64,000 bases of DNA from Thiocapsa imhoffii (lineage in GTDB: Bacteria > Pseudomonadota > Gammaproteobacteria > Chromatiales > Chromatiaceae): positions 1 to 64,000 of the forward strand of contig NZ_NRSD01000008.1 of NCBI RefSeq assembly GCF_016583985.1. Reading direction: 5' to 3'. The stretch's first letter is position 1, and each line of letters opens with the position of its first letter. The position numbers were made by a program, and so were the translations under genes. The notes under the pieces were generated by a model. That model had not been told where the DNA came from. It made no database searches and worked only from the letters and a program-made list of their open reading frames with translations. This document shows, in pieces, positions 8,708-17,774 of this stretch.

Positions 8708-10051
8708 ATGGAATTGACTAGTGAGCATTGGTTTCAGTTAAACCTAGCGGCTGCTTTAGCTGTTCTTGCTTTTATTGCGGTCTATACTGCTCCAATCAAA
8801 TGGGTTGTCCTCGCGCTTATTATAATATTGCCATTTCAGATTATCTCTTCTCGCTATGGATCGTTTAATATCTATTTAATTTATCTCGTCTCCTTTGTAT
8901 TCATAATTCGTGGGCAACTTCGAGAGTTCCCACTAATTTATTATGTATTTTTTATTGCACTAGCTTATTTTATTTCCTTCAGTTTTGTATTGCCTGTTAC
9001 TCGTGGTGATCATTTATTGTACCTCTTCTTCATTGGCTCTAACTTTCTTATTTTTTACATATCTTATAACTATTTTAAATATAAAAGCAATGAAAAAGAT
9101 TTCTTTCTCATATTTATGGTATTAACCGGGCTTATACTACTTTACAGTCTAGCGCAATTGATTGTAGGTATGGATCCAAACTCACCATTATTCGGCGAAA
9201 AATTTGGGCTAAGACCTCCACGTGAAGACGGACGTCTAACGGGTCCATTCAGCGCTGTTGGTTTAACAGCTGAGTATATGGTCATAGCAATTTTTACTTT
9301 GAGTTATATTTTAGTTACAACTAAACCAAATCTGAGGTTACGTTTCCTAATATGGTCTATGATAATGGCTTCATTTGCAGCAATGATAGCAACTGCTAAT
9401 CGTGGTGCAATCATTACTCTCGTCATTTGTGGTATATTTTATCTACTTATTTTCCGCAAAGAACTGGGAACCCGTGGCATTTTACAAGCAGTGGTCGGAA
9501 TACCATTCGCATTTGCACTGGCATCTGCGATTGTCATCAACTTTACTGATTTCAATCGGTTATTTGATCGATTAAGCGAAACTGAAGTAGAAGAAGGTAT
9601 CCCAGATACTAGATCTGTTGTTTGGCCACTGACATGGGAACGTATTCAATTAAGTCCAATAGTTGGGAATGGACCACAATGGAAACTCTCCGAAGAAACC
9701 TATCAAAAAAGAGGAGTCCTAAAACAGATTCCAATGCCTCATAATCTTTACCTCTATATAGTAGGAACCATTGGCGTTATAGGTTTGATCGCCTATTTAT
9801 TTTTTTGGATGCGTATGATGTATTTTTTTTACCAGGGTGCTTTTTCTCAATTTAGCGAAAACAATAATGGCTCAATACCCAAACTTGCACTTATCCTGAT
9901 GGCGGTTTTTTTTATCGATCAAATGAAAGTAGAGTTTCTTAGGTCGGAAACAACAGAGTTTCAGCATGTTATGTTTATGCTCTGGGGCGCATTGTTGGCT
10001 CTCTCGAGCAAATCCACGCTTCGATCATTATCAACTGCAGATCATAATTGA
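8708..10051 (+). CDS. Wzy-type polymerase / O-antigen ligase family membrane protein
   Basis: Multi-pass inner-membrane protein predicted to polymerise lipid-linked EPS repeat units on the periplasmic face. About ten hydrophobic segments are visible. A conserved Wzy_C-like region includes SFAAMIATANRGAIITLVIC, followed by the large periplasmic loop with VVWPLTWERIQLSP, GNGPQ and the PHNLYLYI motif common to this family. I start at ATG 8708, the second codon of an open TTG-ATG pair; the ribosome-binding site is weak. The 447 aa length is typical. The gene is strongly AT-rich and lies between two decayed insertion sequences, suggesting that polymerase specificity was replaced by recombination. 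Polymerase is favoured over ligase because of the EPS context. Confidence 0.8.
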   Translation: MELTSEHWFQLNLAAALAVLAFIAVYTAPIKWVVLALIIILPFQIISSRYGSFNIYLIYLVSFVFIIRGQLREFPLIYYVFFIALAYFISFSFVLPVTRGDHLLYLFFIGSNFLIFYISYNYFKYKSNEKDFFLIFMVLTGLILLYSLAQLIVGMDPNSPLFGEKFGLRPPREDGRLTGPFSAVGLTAEYMVIAIFTLSYILVTTKPNLRLRFLIWSMIMASFAAMIATANRGAIITLVICGIFYLLIFRKELGTRGILQAVVGIPFAFALASAIVINFTDFNRLFDRLSETEVEEGIPDTRSVVWPLTWERIQLSPIVGNGPQWKLSEETYQKRGVLKQIPMPHNLYLYIVGTIGVIGLIAYLFFWMRMMYFFYQGAFSQFSENNNGSIPKLALILMAVFFIDQMKVEFLRSETTEFQHVMFMLWGALLALSSKSTLRSLSTADHN

Positions 10052-10135
10052 ATCATAATTGAATCAAAAATAAATTAATTTAAAAGATATTTTATCATAC
10101 GGATTTACTTGAAATTTTATCTATTAATACAGCGG

Positions 10136-10785
10136 GTAATCCCCTGGCCTTGCCGGCGACAGAACCAGTTTTACATTAAGTGAGTTCAGTAGGGACACTC
10201 CCGCAGCATGAGACGCTAGTCACACGATTGTGGACAGTATTGATTGACGATTTTGAAAGCCTAAGTCACTCCAAATGGGAGTGCAATAATCATATAGTTT
10301 TCATCCCGAAAGATCTTCACCGCGTGCTTTAGGTGTAAGTGCGCTCAGAACACGGCTCGAAACTCGGGGAAGTCTTTCACCGATTGGCACAGTAAAAAGA
10401 GAGACGGATCCAAGAGTCCACCAGATGTTGGATCATGTTCACATGCTCATGTCGATTCATGCGATGTATACTGTGTGCCAGTTGATCGAATTCATCAAAG
10501 GCAACAGCGTGATCCATTAAGCGCCGTTCTACGGCGACCTCTAGCTCAACTTTTTGGGGCACCATGTCTGGCCTCAAGGATACATTGATTCGATCGTTGT
10601 TCGAGTGGAAGCGACGATCCGGGAGTCCATCCAGCACCAAGAGAGGGAAGACTTGTGTCAGGAACAGCTCAAACTGTGGAACTCATTTGCGGCCTTTAGA
10701 CGGACCAAACAGTGGGGTCACGTGAGCGCCCCCTTGCCGTTTTGAGTGGGTCACGATTTCAAAGCCCCGGGTTTGCCGTGGGATG
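10136..10785 (+). mobile_element. Degenerate IS200/IS605-like element
   Basis: A decayed TnpA reading (10252-10745) is bounded by two similar imperfect hairpins. The left one is CCCCTGGCCTTGCCGG at 10141-10156, and the right one is GCCCCGGGTTTGCCGTGGG at 10764-10782. Subterminal hairpins rather than inverted repeats are the hallmark of IS200/IS605 elements (family knowledge). No accessory tnpB is present. The element ends about 27 bases before the next glycosyltransferase start and so supplies its upstream region. Confidence 0.55.
10252..10745 (+). pseudogene. IS200-like Y1 transposase (tnpA) pseudogene
   Basis: Fragments in different frames align end to end with an IS200/IS605 TnpA. ESLSHSKWECNNHIVFIPKD begins at 10255 and meets a stop. 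It is followed by GEVFHRLAQ, another stop and KERRIQE, then by DHVHMLMS and LIEFIKGNSVIH in a second frame. The C-terminal part, NFLGHHVWPQGYID to REDLCQEQLKLW, ends at 10745. The HUH metal-binding motif (HVH) is still readable. The position expected to hold the catalytic tyrosine (the REY of REYIxxQE) reads RESIQHQE here, so the nucleophile appears lost. Multiple stops and frameshifts make it inactive. Confidence 0.78.
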
Positions 10786-10811
10786 GTACCTTTTTTTGTT
10801 ATTCAATTCTC

Positions 10812-12017
10812 ATGATTGATCAAAAGCTGCATATTCTGATTTTAGTAGAAAACTTACCCTCTCCTTTTGATCGGCGAGTTTGGCAAGAGGCGACAACTTT
10901 AAGACAGAACGGATATCTTGTCTCAATTATCTGTCCCACAGGAAAAGGTTATAACAAGCTCTTCGAGTGTATTGATAAAATCGACATTTATCGATATCGA
11001 TTGCCGATAGAAGCTCACGGAATTTTTGGCTATTTTTTAGAATATACATTTGCATTATGGAATATGCTGATTATTTCGACAAAAGTACATCGTCGTCATC
11101 GTTTCCAAATTATTCACGCCTGTAATCCACCAGATTTGCTTTTTCTGGTAGCGCTTCCCTATTGTTTGTTTTACGGGACCAAGTTTGTTTTCGATCATCA
11201 TGACGTTAACCCTGAACTTTATGAAGCAAAATTTGGAAAAAAAGGATTTTTTTGGCATATTCTTGTTCTTTTAGAACGCTTAACGTTTCGATTAGCAAAG
11301 ATTGTGATCTCGACGAATGAATCTTATCGACGTATAGCGATCGAAAGAGGAGGCGTTGATCCCGACCGGGTCCACATCGTGAGAAGCGGACCACAAACTA
11401 AGCGATTAACAATTAAGCCTCCGGTAGAATCATACAAAAATGGGCGCCAACATCTAGTTGGCTACGTTGGGGTAATGGGGCGACAAGAGGGAATTGATCT
11501 TTTACTTAGTTCAGTCGCTCACATCGTTAAAGTTATGGGACGTAAAGATATTCAGTTTTGTTTGGTTGGCGGGGGAACTTCACTGAATGAAATGATGGAT
11601 CTTTCCAAGCAACTAGAACTAACTAATTTTGTGACTTTCACTGGCCGTGTGTCTGATTCGACTCTACTAGATGTTCTGAACACATCTGATGTCTGCGTGA
11701 ATCCAGATATTGTGAATCGAATGAACGATATATCGACAATGAATAAAATTATGGAGTACATGGCGTTAGCTAAGCCAATTGTTCAATACAATTTAACTGA
11801 GGGTCGTTTTTCTGCGCAAAATGCATCATTATATGCTCTTGAAAATGATCCTATTGATTTTGCAGTCAAAGTCGTCTCATTAATTGATGATCCGGAAAAA
11901 AGACTTAAGATGGGTCAATATGGTTATGAGCGTGTTATTAACGAATTAGAGTGGAAGTTCGAAGAGCCAAAATTATTGAAAGCATATTCGCAAGTATCTT
12001 TAGAAATCAACTCATAA
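10812..12017 (+). CDS. Glycosyltransferase family 4 protein
   Basis: GT-B-fold glycosyltransferase of EPS repeat-unit assembly. ATG 10812 begins a typical start, MIDQKLHILILVENLPSPFD; the frame is open from 10746, but that part lies in the IS200 relic. The N-terminal domain shows PFDRRVWQEATTLRQ, and the C-terminal domain GYVGVMGRQEGIDLLL with CVNPDIVNRMNDISTMNKIM, the donor-site region of the FkbM/WcaL-like GT4 branch. The 401 aa length is normal. No strong ribosome-binding site is visible, and the upstream sequence derives from the mobile-element relic, so expression may depend on read-through. Sugar specificity is unknown. Confidence 0.82.
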   Translation: MIDQKLHILILVENLPSPFDRRVWQEATTLRQNGYLVSIICPTGKGYNKLFECIDKIDIYRYRLPIEAHGIFGYFLEYTFALWNMLIISTKVHRRHRFQIIHACNPPDLLFLVALPYCLFYGTKFVFDHHDVNPELYEAKFGKKGFFWHILVLLERLTFRLAKIVISTNESYRRIAIERGGVDPDRVHIVRSGPQTKRLTIKPPVESYKNGRQHLVGYVGVMGRQEGIDLLLSSVAHIVKVMGRKDIQFCLVGGGTSLNEMMDLSKQLELTNFVTFTGRVSDSTLLDVLNTSDVCVNPDIVNRMNDISTMNKIMEYMALAKPIVQYNLTEGRFSAQNASLYALENDPIDFAVKVVSLIDDPEKRLKMGQYGYERVINELEWKFEEPKLLKAYSQVSLEINS

Positions 12018-12048
12018 CTAAAACTATAGTATTGAATGGATTGTTGGT

Positions 12049-13119
12049 GTGAATCAAAAAATTTTAATGCTCGGGACGGATATCACGACGCAAGGTGGTA
12101 TTGGATCTGTAGTTAGAAGCTATCGTGATAGTGGCTTGTTTAATCGACTTAATATTCGGTATCTCTCAACACATCGAGACGGTCTAAAGTTCGATAAATT
12201 TTTGTTTTTTATTCGTCAAATACCGATTATCTGTTTTGCGATTTTTAAAGTTGATCTTGTTCATCTGCAAACATCACAAGGGTGGAGCTTCCGTCGTCTT
12301 GTATTTTTTTATCTTATCAGCTCGGCTATTAGAAAGAAGGTCATTTGGCATGTGCACGGAAGTACTTTTGATAACTATTATATTAAGTCAAGCGGAATTG
12401 AAAAGAAGTTGATTCGTTATGCCTTAACTAATCGCTCTTCTGTTATCGCACTCTCGAACAGTTGGAAAGAAAGATTACAGGTGATTGCACCAAAATCAGA
12501 TATTCGTGTGATTAGAAATGGTATCATCCTAGATAAATACCGTAGTGTGCGTAAAGAGACTCATCGGCCATTTGTGGTTACATTTCTAGGTCGCCTTGGT
12601 GTTCGTAAAGGTACTTATGATCTTATTCATGCAATTGAACTGTTAAAAGACCTTAACATCAATTTTAAACTGGCTGGTGATGGTGATATACAAAAGTGTA
12701 GTCGCGAGATCCTCAGCCGAGGACTGAATGATAAAGTTGAGATCAGAACATGGCTTGATCCAGATTCAGTCGTCTCGGTTCTCAAATCATCAGACCTCTA
12801 CGTTTTACCATCATACGATGAAGGTCTTCCAATGGGCATTTTGGAAGCAATGGCTTCAGGACTGCCTATTGTTTCTACAAATGTAGGTGGAATACCCGAA
12901 GCTGTTGAGAGCGGAGTTAACGGGCTTCTGATCGAACCCGGTGACGTGAAGAGCCTTGCTTTATCCATTCAGCGCTATTATTCAGACATAAAACTTTGGC
13001 ATTCAGCAAGTCAAGCTTCGCTTGAACGGGCTGAGAGTCAATTTAGTATGGAATCTGTCGAGTTATCATTGCGACAACTTTACTCTGATCTAGGTTCGAA
13101 TCTTTCTCAAGTGGGATAA
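12049..13119 (+). CDS. Glycosyltransferase family 4 protein
   Basis: A second GT4-type enzyme, 356 aa, starting at GTG 12049, 32 bases after the previous stop. The N-terminal acceptor loop GTDITTQGGIGSVVRSYRDS is typical of the WbaZ/RfaB-like branch. The C-terminal donor site is very clear: FLGRLGVRKGTYDLI, then PSYDEGLPMGILEAMASGLP with the E-x7-E glutamates, then VGGIPEAVESGVNGLLIEPGD. It probably forms an operon with the preceding glycosyltransferase. Donor sugar and linkage cannot be read from sequence. Confidence 0.87.
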   Translation: MNQKILMLGTDITTQGGIGSVVRSYRDSGLFNRLNIRYLSTHRDGLKFDKFLFFIRQIPIICFAIFKVDLVHLQTSQGWSFRRLVFFYLISSAIRKKVIWHVHGSTFDNYYIKSSGIEKKLIRYALTNRSSVIALSNSWKERLQVIAPKSDIRVIRNGIILDKYRSVRKETHRPFVVTFLGRLGVRKGTYDLIHAIELLKDLNINFKLAGDGDIQKCSREILSRGLNDKVEIRTWLDPDSVVSVLKSSDLYVLPSYDEGLPMGILEAMASGLPIVSTNVGGIPEAVESGVNGLLIEPGDVKSLALSIQRYYSDIKLWHSASQASLERAESQFSMESVELSLRQLYSDLGSNLSQVG

Positions 13120-13218
13120 ATGACTTAATCGGCTAATCCATTAATAGATTAAGTTTTTTAAATATTATAATCCTCATGATGATCACTTCATTAGCTAAAT
13201 TGTTTTCACCTTACTAAC

Positions 13219-15219
13219 ATGTTAAGTAAATTTCAATGGTATTTAAATCGATTGCAGTTAATGTCGATCAGAGAGGTTATATTCCGAAGTTATAGGTTTC
13301 TATCATTACACCTATCGCGTTATCGATCAACATCAGGTTCAATACCAGATGTACCTGATGTCATTCATCCATTAAAAGTTTGCAAATTATGGCTCAAACC
13401 TTCTGAAAATATAGAGTCAACAGGGTACATTCAGTCTGCTGATAAAATACTATCGGGACAGTATGATATTTTCGCACTTCATGGCTTTCAGCTTGGAATG
13501 CCACCTCAGTGGAATTGCGATCCTAAGACTGGGATACATGCACCACTAGAGTTTGGAATGACCCTCGACTATCGCAGCGAAACGCTTGTTGGCGATATTA
13601 AATACCTTTGGGAACCAAATCGGCATCTTGAGTTAGTGACACTTTGCCAAGCCTATTATTTAACTCGGGATTCGCGCTATCTCAATGGGTTCGAGATTCT
13701 TTGTTCATCTTGGCTCGTGCAGTGTCCTTATCCATTAGGTCCTAACTGGTCAAGCTCTCTAGAGGCAGGGATACGTCTTATCAACTGGTCAATCTGTTGG
13801 TGCTTGATCGGGGGAGCAAACAGTTCACTTTTCGAGACTGCTACAGGCGATAAATTCCGCACACGGTGGTTGCAGTCAATATGGATTCATTGTCATTTTA
13901 TCACTAAGAATTGGTCTCGATTTTCATCTGCAAACAATCACCTCATTGGAGAGGCTTCTGGACTATTTGTTGCGTCGGTAACTTGGCCGTTGTGGCAACA
14001 ATCTCCACGGTGGTCAAAAGATTCAATTCATATTCTGCAACGGGAAGCAGCATTACAAGTTTTTGATGATGGAGTGCTCAAAGAGCAAGCTGTTTCTTAT
14101 ATTCAGTTTGTCGCAGATTTTATGCTGATTTCTGGTCTTGTAGGGAAACAGAGTGGTCTGGAGTTCGGGGATCAATACTGGAAAGTATTCGAAGGAATGA
14201 TCGATTTTCTTGCATCGATTATGGACTGCTCTGGAAATGTACCAATGATTGGAGATGCAGACGACGGATTTGTTGTGCGTCTTTCAACAGAACCATCTTT
14301 TTGTAACTATCAATCACTTCTTGCTACAGGGTCAATATTGCTCAACCGTGACGAATTATTACAAAAAGCTGGCTATGTTGATGATAAAACAAAATGGTTG
14401 ATGGGTGCTAAAATTGCTGATTTTACACTGGGCTCAAGATCTGTTGAATTACAGTCGCATTACCCTATCTATTCGGATTTTGCGTCAGGAGGTTATTATA
14501 TATTAGGTTCTGATTGGGGAACAGAATCCGAAATCCGTTTGATAGCAGATGCAGGTTCACTTGGGTATTTGTCAATTGCTGCTCACGGTCACGCTGATGC
14601 GCTTTCGTTTACTCTATCTGTTGGAGGTAATGAGTTTTTAATCGATCCAGGGACTTTCGCATATCACACTGAACGCGTTTGGCGTGACTATTTTAGAGGA
14701 ACATCTGCTCATAATACTGTCTGTGTTGATGGTATTGATCAATCAGTTTCAGGTGGCAACTTCATGTGGTTGCACCACGCTAACGCTCGGGTCATTGAAC
14801 GATCAAAAACATCAAACACCTTCATCTTAGAAGCTGAACACGATGGTTATCAAAGATTGAATGATCCACTTGTACATCGTCGTAGATGGTCTTTTGATAA
14901 GACAGAGCGAGTTTTTCAAATCATAGATACTTTTGATTGTCACGGTACACATCGAATTGATCGATGGTGGCACTTTTCTGAAAACTGTGAAATTAAGATT
15001 AGCACAAATAGTGTTGAGGCCGTCAATGGTAGAAACAGGATTCAGTTAATGTTTGATAAAGATCTGCATGCCAATATCGTTCATCATCGAGGCTCTTCCC
15101 ATGAGCCTGCTGGTTGGGTTTCACGTCATTTTGATGTTAAGGTTGTGTCATCATCAATCTGTGAGCACATTAATATTCACGGTTCGACACAAATCACGGC
15201 TTACATTCGCTGTGATTAA
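13219..15219 (+). CDS. Heparinase II/III family protein (uronate polysaccharide lyase-like)
   Basis: Predicted polysaccharide lyase or EPS-processing enzyme. ATG 13219 opens an N-terminal alpha/alpha-toroid domain with the conserved ANNHLIGEASGL at residues 238-249. The heparinase II/III beta domain carries AHGHADALSFTLSVGGNEF, with His456 and His458 and the following DPGTFAYH, the metal or catalytic region of the family. The protein is 666 aa with no obvious signal peptide, a common feature of the homologues inside EPS loci. Its substrates are uronate-containing polymers in characterised relatives. This fits the GDP-mannose dehydrogenase gene immediately downstream, which would supply mannuronate. 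Trimming of the nascent polymer is my inference. Confidence 0.82.
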   Translation: MLSKFQWYLNRLQLMSIREVIFRSYRFLSLHLSRYRSTSGSIPDVPDVIHPLKVCKLWLKPSENIESTGYIQSADKILSGQYDIFALHGFQLGMPPQWNCDPKTGIHAPLEFGMTLDYRSETLVGDIKYLWEPNRHLELVTLCQAYYLTRDSRYLNGFEILCSSWLVQCPYPLGPNWSSSLEAGIRLINWSICWCLIGGANSSLFETATGDKFRTRWLQSIWIHCHFITKNWSRFSSANNHLIGEASGLFVASVTWPLWQQSPRWSKDSIHILQREAALQVFDDGVLKEQAVSYIQFVADFMLISGLVGKQSGLEFGDQYWKVFEGMIDFLASIMDCSGNVPMIGDADDGFVVRLSTEPSFCNYQSLLATGSILLNRDELLQKAGYVDDKTKWLMGAKIADFTLGSRSVELQSHYPIYSDFASGGYYILGSDWGTESEIRLIADAGSLGYLSIAAHGHADALSFTLSVGGNEFLIDPGTFAYHTERVWRDYFRGTSAHNTVCVDGIDQSVSGGNFMWLHHANARVIERSKTSNTFILEAEHDGYQRLNDPLVHRRRWSFDKTERVFQIIDTFDCHGTHRIDRWWHFSENCEIKISTNSVEAVNGRNRIQLMFDKDLHANIVHHRGSSHEPAGWVSRHFDVKVVSSSICEHINIHGSTQITAYIRCD

Positions 15220-15338
15220 ATCTTTTGTATTTCATTGCTGACTTTTTCTGATATAAGTCGGCGCTTTCAGTTTTCGCACGCATCAACTGAACTAATGCCA
15301 ATCATTGGGTGCTTGCTATTCACGTGGAGTCTCATTTT

Positions 15339-16652
15339 ATGAGGGTCAGTATTTTTGGACTCGGTTATGTCGGTGCAGTGTCTGCTGCGTGTCTCGCGCA
15401 GGATGGTCATCAGGTCATCGGTGTGGATCTCAATCCGAAAAAAGTCAAACTGATTCAAGACGGTGTTTCTCCCATTGTGGAGGCGTCCGTTGGAGATATG
15501 ATCTCTAAGTCTGTTGCTTCAGGAACCTTAACTGCAACAACAGATACTACTGAAGCAATTTTAAATAGCGACATCTCTTTAATCTGTGTTGGGACTCCAA
15601 GCTACGGTAATGGCAGCCTTGACCTGTCTCACGTACATGATGTGTGTGAAAAAATCGGTATTGCCTTGCAGGGCGTATCCAAATTTCACGTCGTGGTTGC
15701 TCGTAGTACGATGTTGCCTGGATCAATGAGAGGCTTGGTGATTCCGACATTGCAGGAGGCATCTGGAAAACGAGCTGGAATCGATTTTGGTGTTTGTAAT
15801 AACCCAGAATTTTTACGTGAAGGATCAGCGGTTTATGATTTCTATAATCCTCCGAAGACCGTCATTGGTGAAACCGATGACCGTAGCGGGGATATGCTTG
15901 CCGATCTCTATAAAGGGCTTGATGCCCCGATGATCCGTACTGATGTCGAGACCGCAGAGATGGTGAAGTATACGGATAATGTTTGGCATGCCTTAAAAGT
16001 CGGTTTTGCTAATGAGATTGGTGCTATCTGTAAAAGTTGCAACGTTGATGGTCATCGTGTCATGGAAATTTTTTGCCAGGATACCAAGCTGAATTTATCT
16101 CCTTATTATTTGAAGCCCGGTTTTGCCTTCGGTGGTTCGTGCCTTCCTAAGGATCTCCGTGCTTTGACTTACATGGCTCGGCAACGAGATGTTCTGATTC
16201 CTATTCTGGATTCAGTCATTCCTAGTAACGATCGCCATCTAAAACGTGGGTTAGATCTTGTCTTAGCTGCTGGAAATAAAAAGGTCAGTGTACTGGGTTA
16301 TTCGTTTAAAGCTGGGACGGACGATCTAAGGGAGAGCCCGATCGTCGAGTTGATCGAACGCCTACTCGGAAAGGGATATGACATACGTGTTTATGATCGT
16401 AATGTGAAAATAGCAAGCTTAATCGGATCAAACCGTGACTACATACTCACTCATGTTCCACACATCGCGGCTTTGATGGTTGATAGTATAGAAACTGCTT
16501 TAGAGCATGCTGAGACTGTTGTTATTGGTAACGCCTGTGAGGAATTCAGAGATGTGGCAAAACGGGTCAGTGCCGATAAGGCAGTCATCGATTTGGTGAG
16601 GATCGACGAAAGCCTTGTTTCATCGGGACATTACGAAGGGATTTGCTGGTAA
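15339..16652 (+). CDS. algD: GDP-mannose 6-dehydrogenase
   Basis: Oxidises GDP-mannose to GDP-mannuronate with two NAD, the committed step to mannuronate polymers such as alginate. The N-terminal Rossmann motif is IFGLGYVGAVSAACLA. The catalytic cysteine is Cys268 in FGGSCLPKDLRAL, the same number as in the characterised Pseudomonas enzyme, and the 437 aa length is nearly identical to that family. The C-terminal domain begins VSVLGYSFKAGTDDLRESP. ATG 15339 is preferred over TTG 15309 because it starts directly at the Rossmann strand and has GTGGAG upstream. Specificity for GDP-mannose over UDP-glucose is inferred from overall resemblance (GAVSAACLA, SPIVEASVGDMI) and is fairly secure. Confidence 0.88.
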   Translation: MRVSIFGLGYVGAVSAACLAQDGHQVIGVDLNPKKVKLIQDGVSPIVEASVGDMISKSVASGTLTATTDTTEAILNSDISLICVGTPSYGNGSLDLSHVHDVCEKIGIALQGVSKFHVVVARSTMLPGSMRGLVIPTLQEASGKRAGIDFGVCNNPEFLREGSAVYDFYNPPKTVIGETDDRSGDMLADLYKGLDAPMIRTDVETAEMVKYTDNVWHALKVGFANEIGAICKSCNVDGHRVMEIFCQDTKLNLSPYYLKPGFAFGGSCLPKDLRALTYMARQRDVLIPILDSVIPSNDRHLKRGLDLVLAAGNKKVSVLGYSFKAGTDDLRESPIVELIERLLGKGYDIRVYDRNVKIASLIGSNRDYILTHVPHIAALMVDSIETALEHAETVVIGNACEEFRDVAKRVSADKAVIDLVRIDESLVSSGHYEGICW

Positions 16653-16663
16653 CTGAGATCGAC

Positions 16664-16719
16664 CTGAGACGAGTCGATTCATTCCGTTAGCTTAATAACA
16701 TCCGGATTGCTCGTCTCAG
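16664..16719. terminator. Long inverted repeat between convergent algD and deacetylase genes
   Basis: CTGAGACGAG at 16664-16673 is perfectly complementary to CTCGTCTCAG at 16710-16719. The right arm overlaps the deacetylase stop codon. The 36-base loop is long and there is no U-tract, so this is only a possible bidirectional termination structure. Confidence 0.25.
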
Positions 16720-17564
16720 TGAGTAACTGAGCGATTGCCTGATCGTAAATTACGGATTAAATGATACCCGAGGTCTGTCACAGACTCCCCCCTTGCCGAG
16801 TTGATTGGGATGCGATTCAATTTAAATGGATCGGCACCGATCTGGTTCACTCCCCCGTAACAGGATAAACTGCAGCATAAAGCCGAACTTCGAATGAACT
16901 TAAGATTCTCTGCAGTCATATTTTGAACACCGCCGTAAGGATAGGCAAAGAGATTAACTTGACTCTTAAGTTCAGACTCAAGATGATTCAATGATTCGAT
17001 TATTTCTCTTTTCGCTTGTTCGACAGAAATCGTGCCAAAATCAGCGTGTGTTACGGTATGACAGCCGATATCATAACCTCGTGAATGCAGCGAACGCACG
17101 TGATCCCAGGTCATCCACTCAGGTTTTTTGGGAAGTGGCCGATCCCACCAGGTGAGTTGGTCTGTTCCGATAAATCCGGTTGTGACAAAAAATGTTGCAG
17201 GTAGACCGAGACGATCAAGAATTGGTGCGGCCTGGTCATGATTGTCACGGTATCCGTCATCGAATGTGATGGATAGCGTCCCTCCTACTTTTGGGTTATC
17301 GATGGATGTGAGTTGTTCCGCTAAGGGTACGATTTGAAAGTGACGTGATAAAAATTCGCAATACTTTTCGAATTCTGTGATTCCGCAAGTCAATGGGTCA
17401 GGAGATTCAAGGTCATCGACTCGGTGAAAAGCGACAACCCAAAATTTCTTTTCCGTCACAAGACTTCTGAACATGGAACTGAACAGTGTTCTCGAGATGA
17501 GTCGCTTTGTAGGGCGCACGACGCGGTAGTAGGTCTGCTTAAATTTCGTGAGGTTATTTTTCAT
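16716..17564 (-). CDS. Polysaccharide deacetylase (NodB homology, CE4)
   Basis: Predicted metal-dependent de-N- or de-O-acetylase acting on the EPS or its precursor. The NodB motif 1 is TLSITFDDGYRDN near residues 93-105, containing the catalytic base and the metal Asp. Motif 2 is IGCHTVTHADFG with the two metal histidines (H-x3-H). A third region, NLFAYPYGG, follows. At 282 aa it resembles the deacetylases of XrtA EPS loci. No signal peptide is evident, suggesting cytoplasmic action or a non-classical location. It lies on the opposite strand to its neighbours, convergent with algD. The substrate is unknown. Confidence 0.85.
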   Translation of the reverse strand: MKNNLTKFKQTYYRVVRPTKRLISRTLFSSMFRSLVTEKKFWVVAFHRVDDLESPDPLTCGITEFEKYCEFLSRHFQIVPLAEQLTSIDNPKVGGTLSITFDDGYRDNHDQAAPILDRLGLPATFFVTTGFIGTDQLTWWDRPLPKKPEWMTWDHVRSLHSRGYDIGCHTVTHADFGTISVEQAKREIIESLNHLESELKSQVNLFAYPYGGVQNMTAENLKFIRSSALCCSLSCYGGVNQIGADPFKLNRIPINSARGESVTDLGYHLIRNLRSGNRSVTH

Positions 17565-17774
17565 ATTTTTCTGATTAGAAGTGTCGAATCGACATGGTTT
17601 CAGTTTTTAGATTGTACGGATAGTGTAATGAGACCTATCGTTCATGTCATGTTTTGGCGCCTAGATTATTTCTAAGTGAAGTATGTATTATGACATTGGT
17701 CATGATTGAAGATTTAGAACCACTGAACAGCGCAACAATGCATTGCGATCGACTTGAGTCAGGTCTAGTAAACA

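Noticed and set aside
10377..10640. 87-codon minus-strand frame
   Set aside because: It is antisense to the IS200-like transposase relic, whose plus-strand reading explains the sequence.
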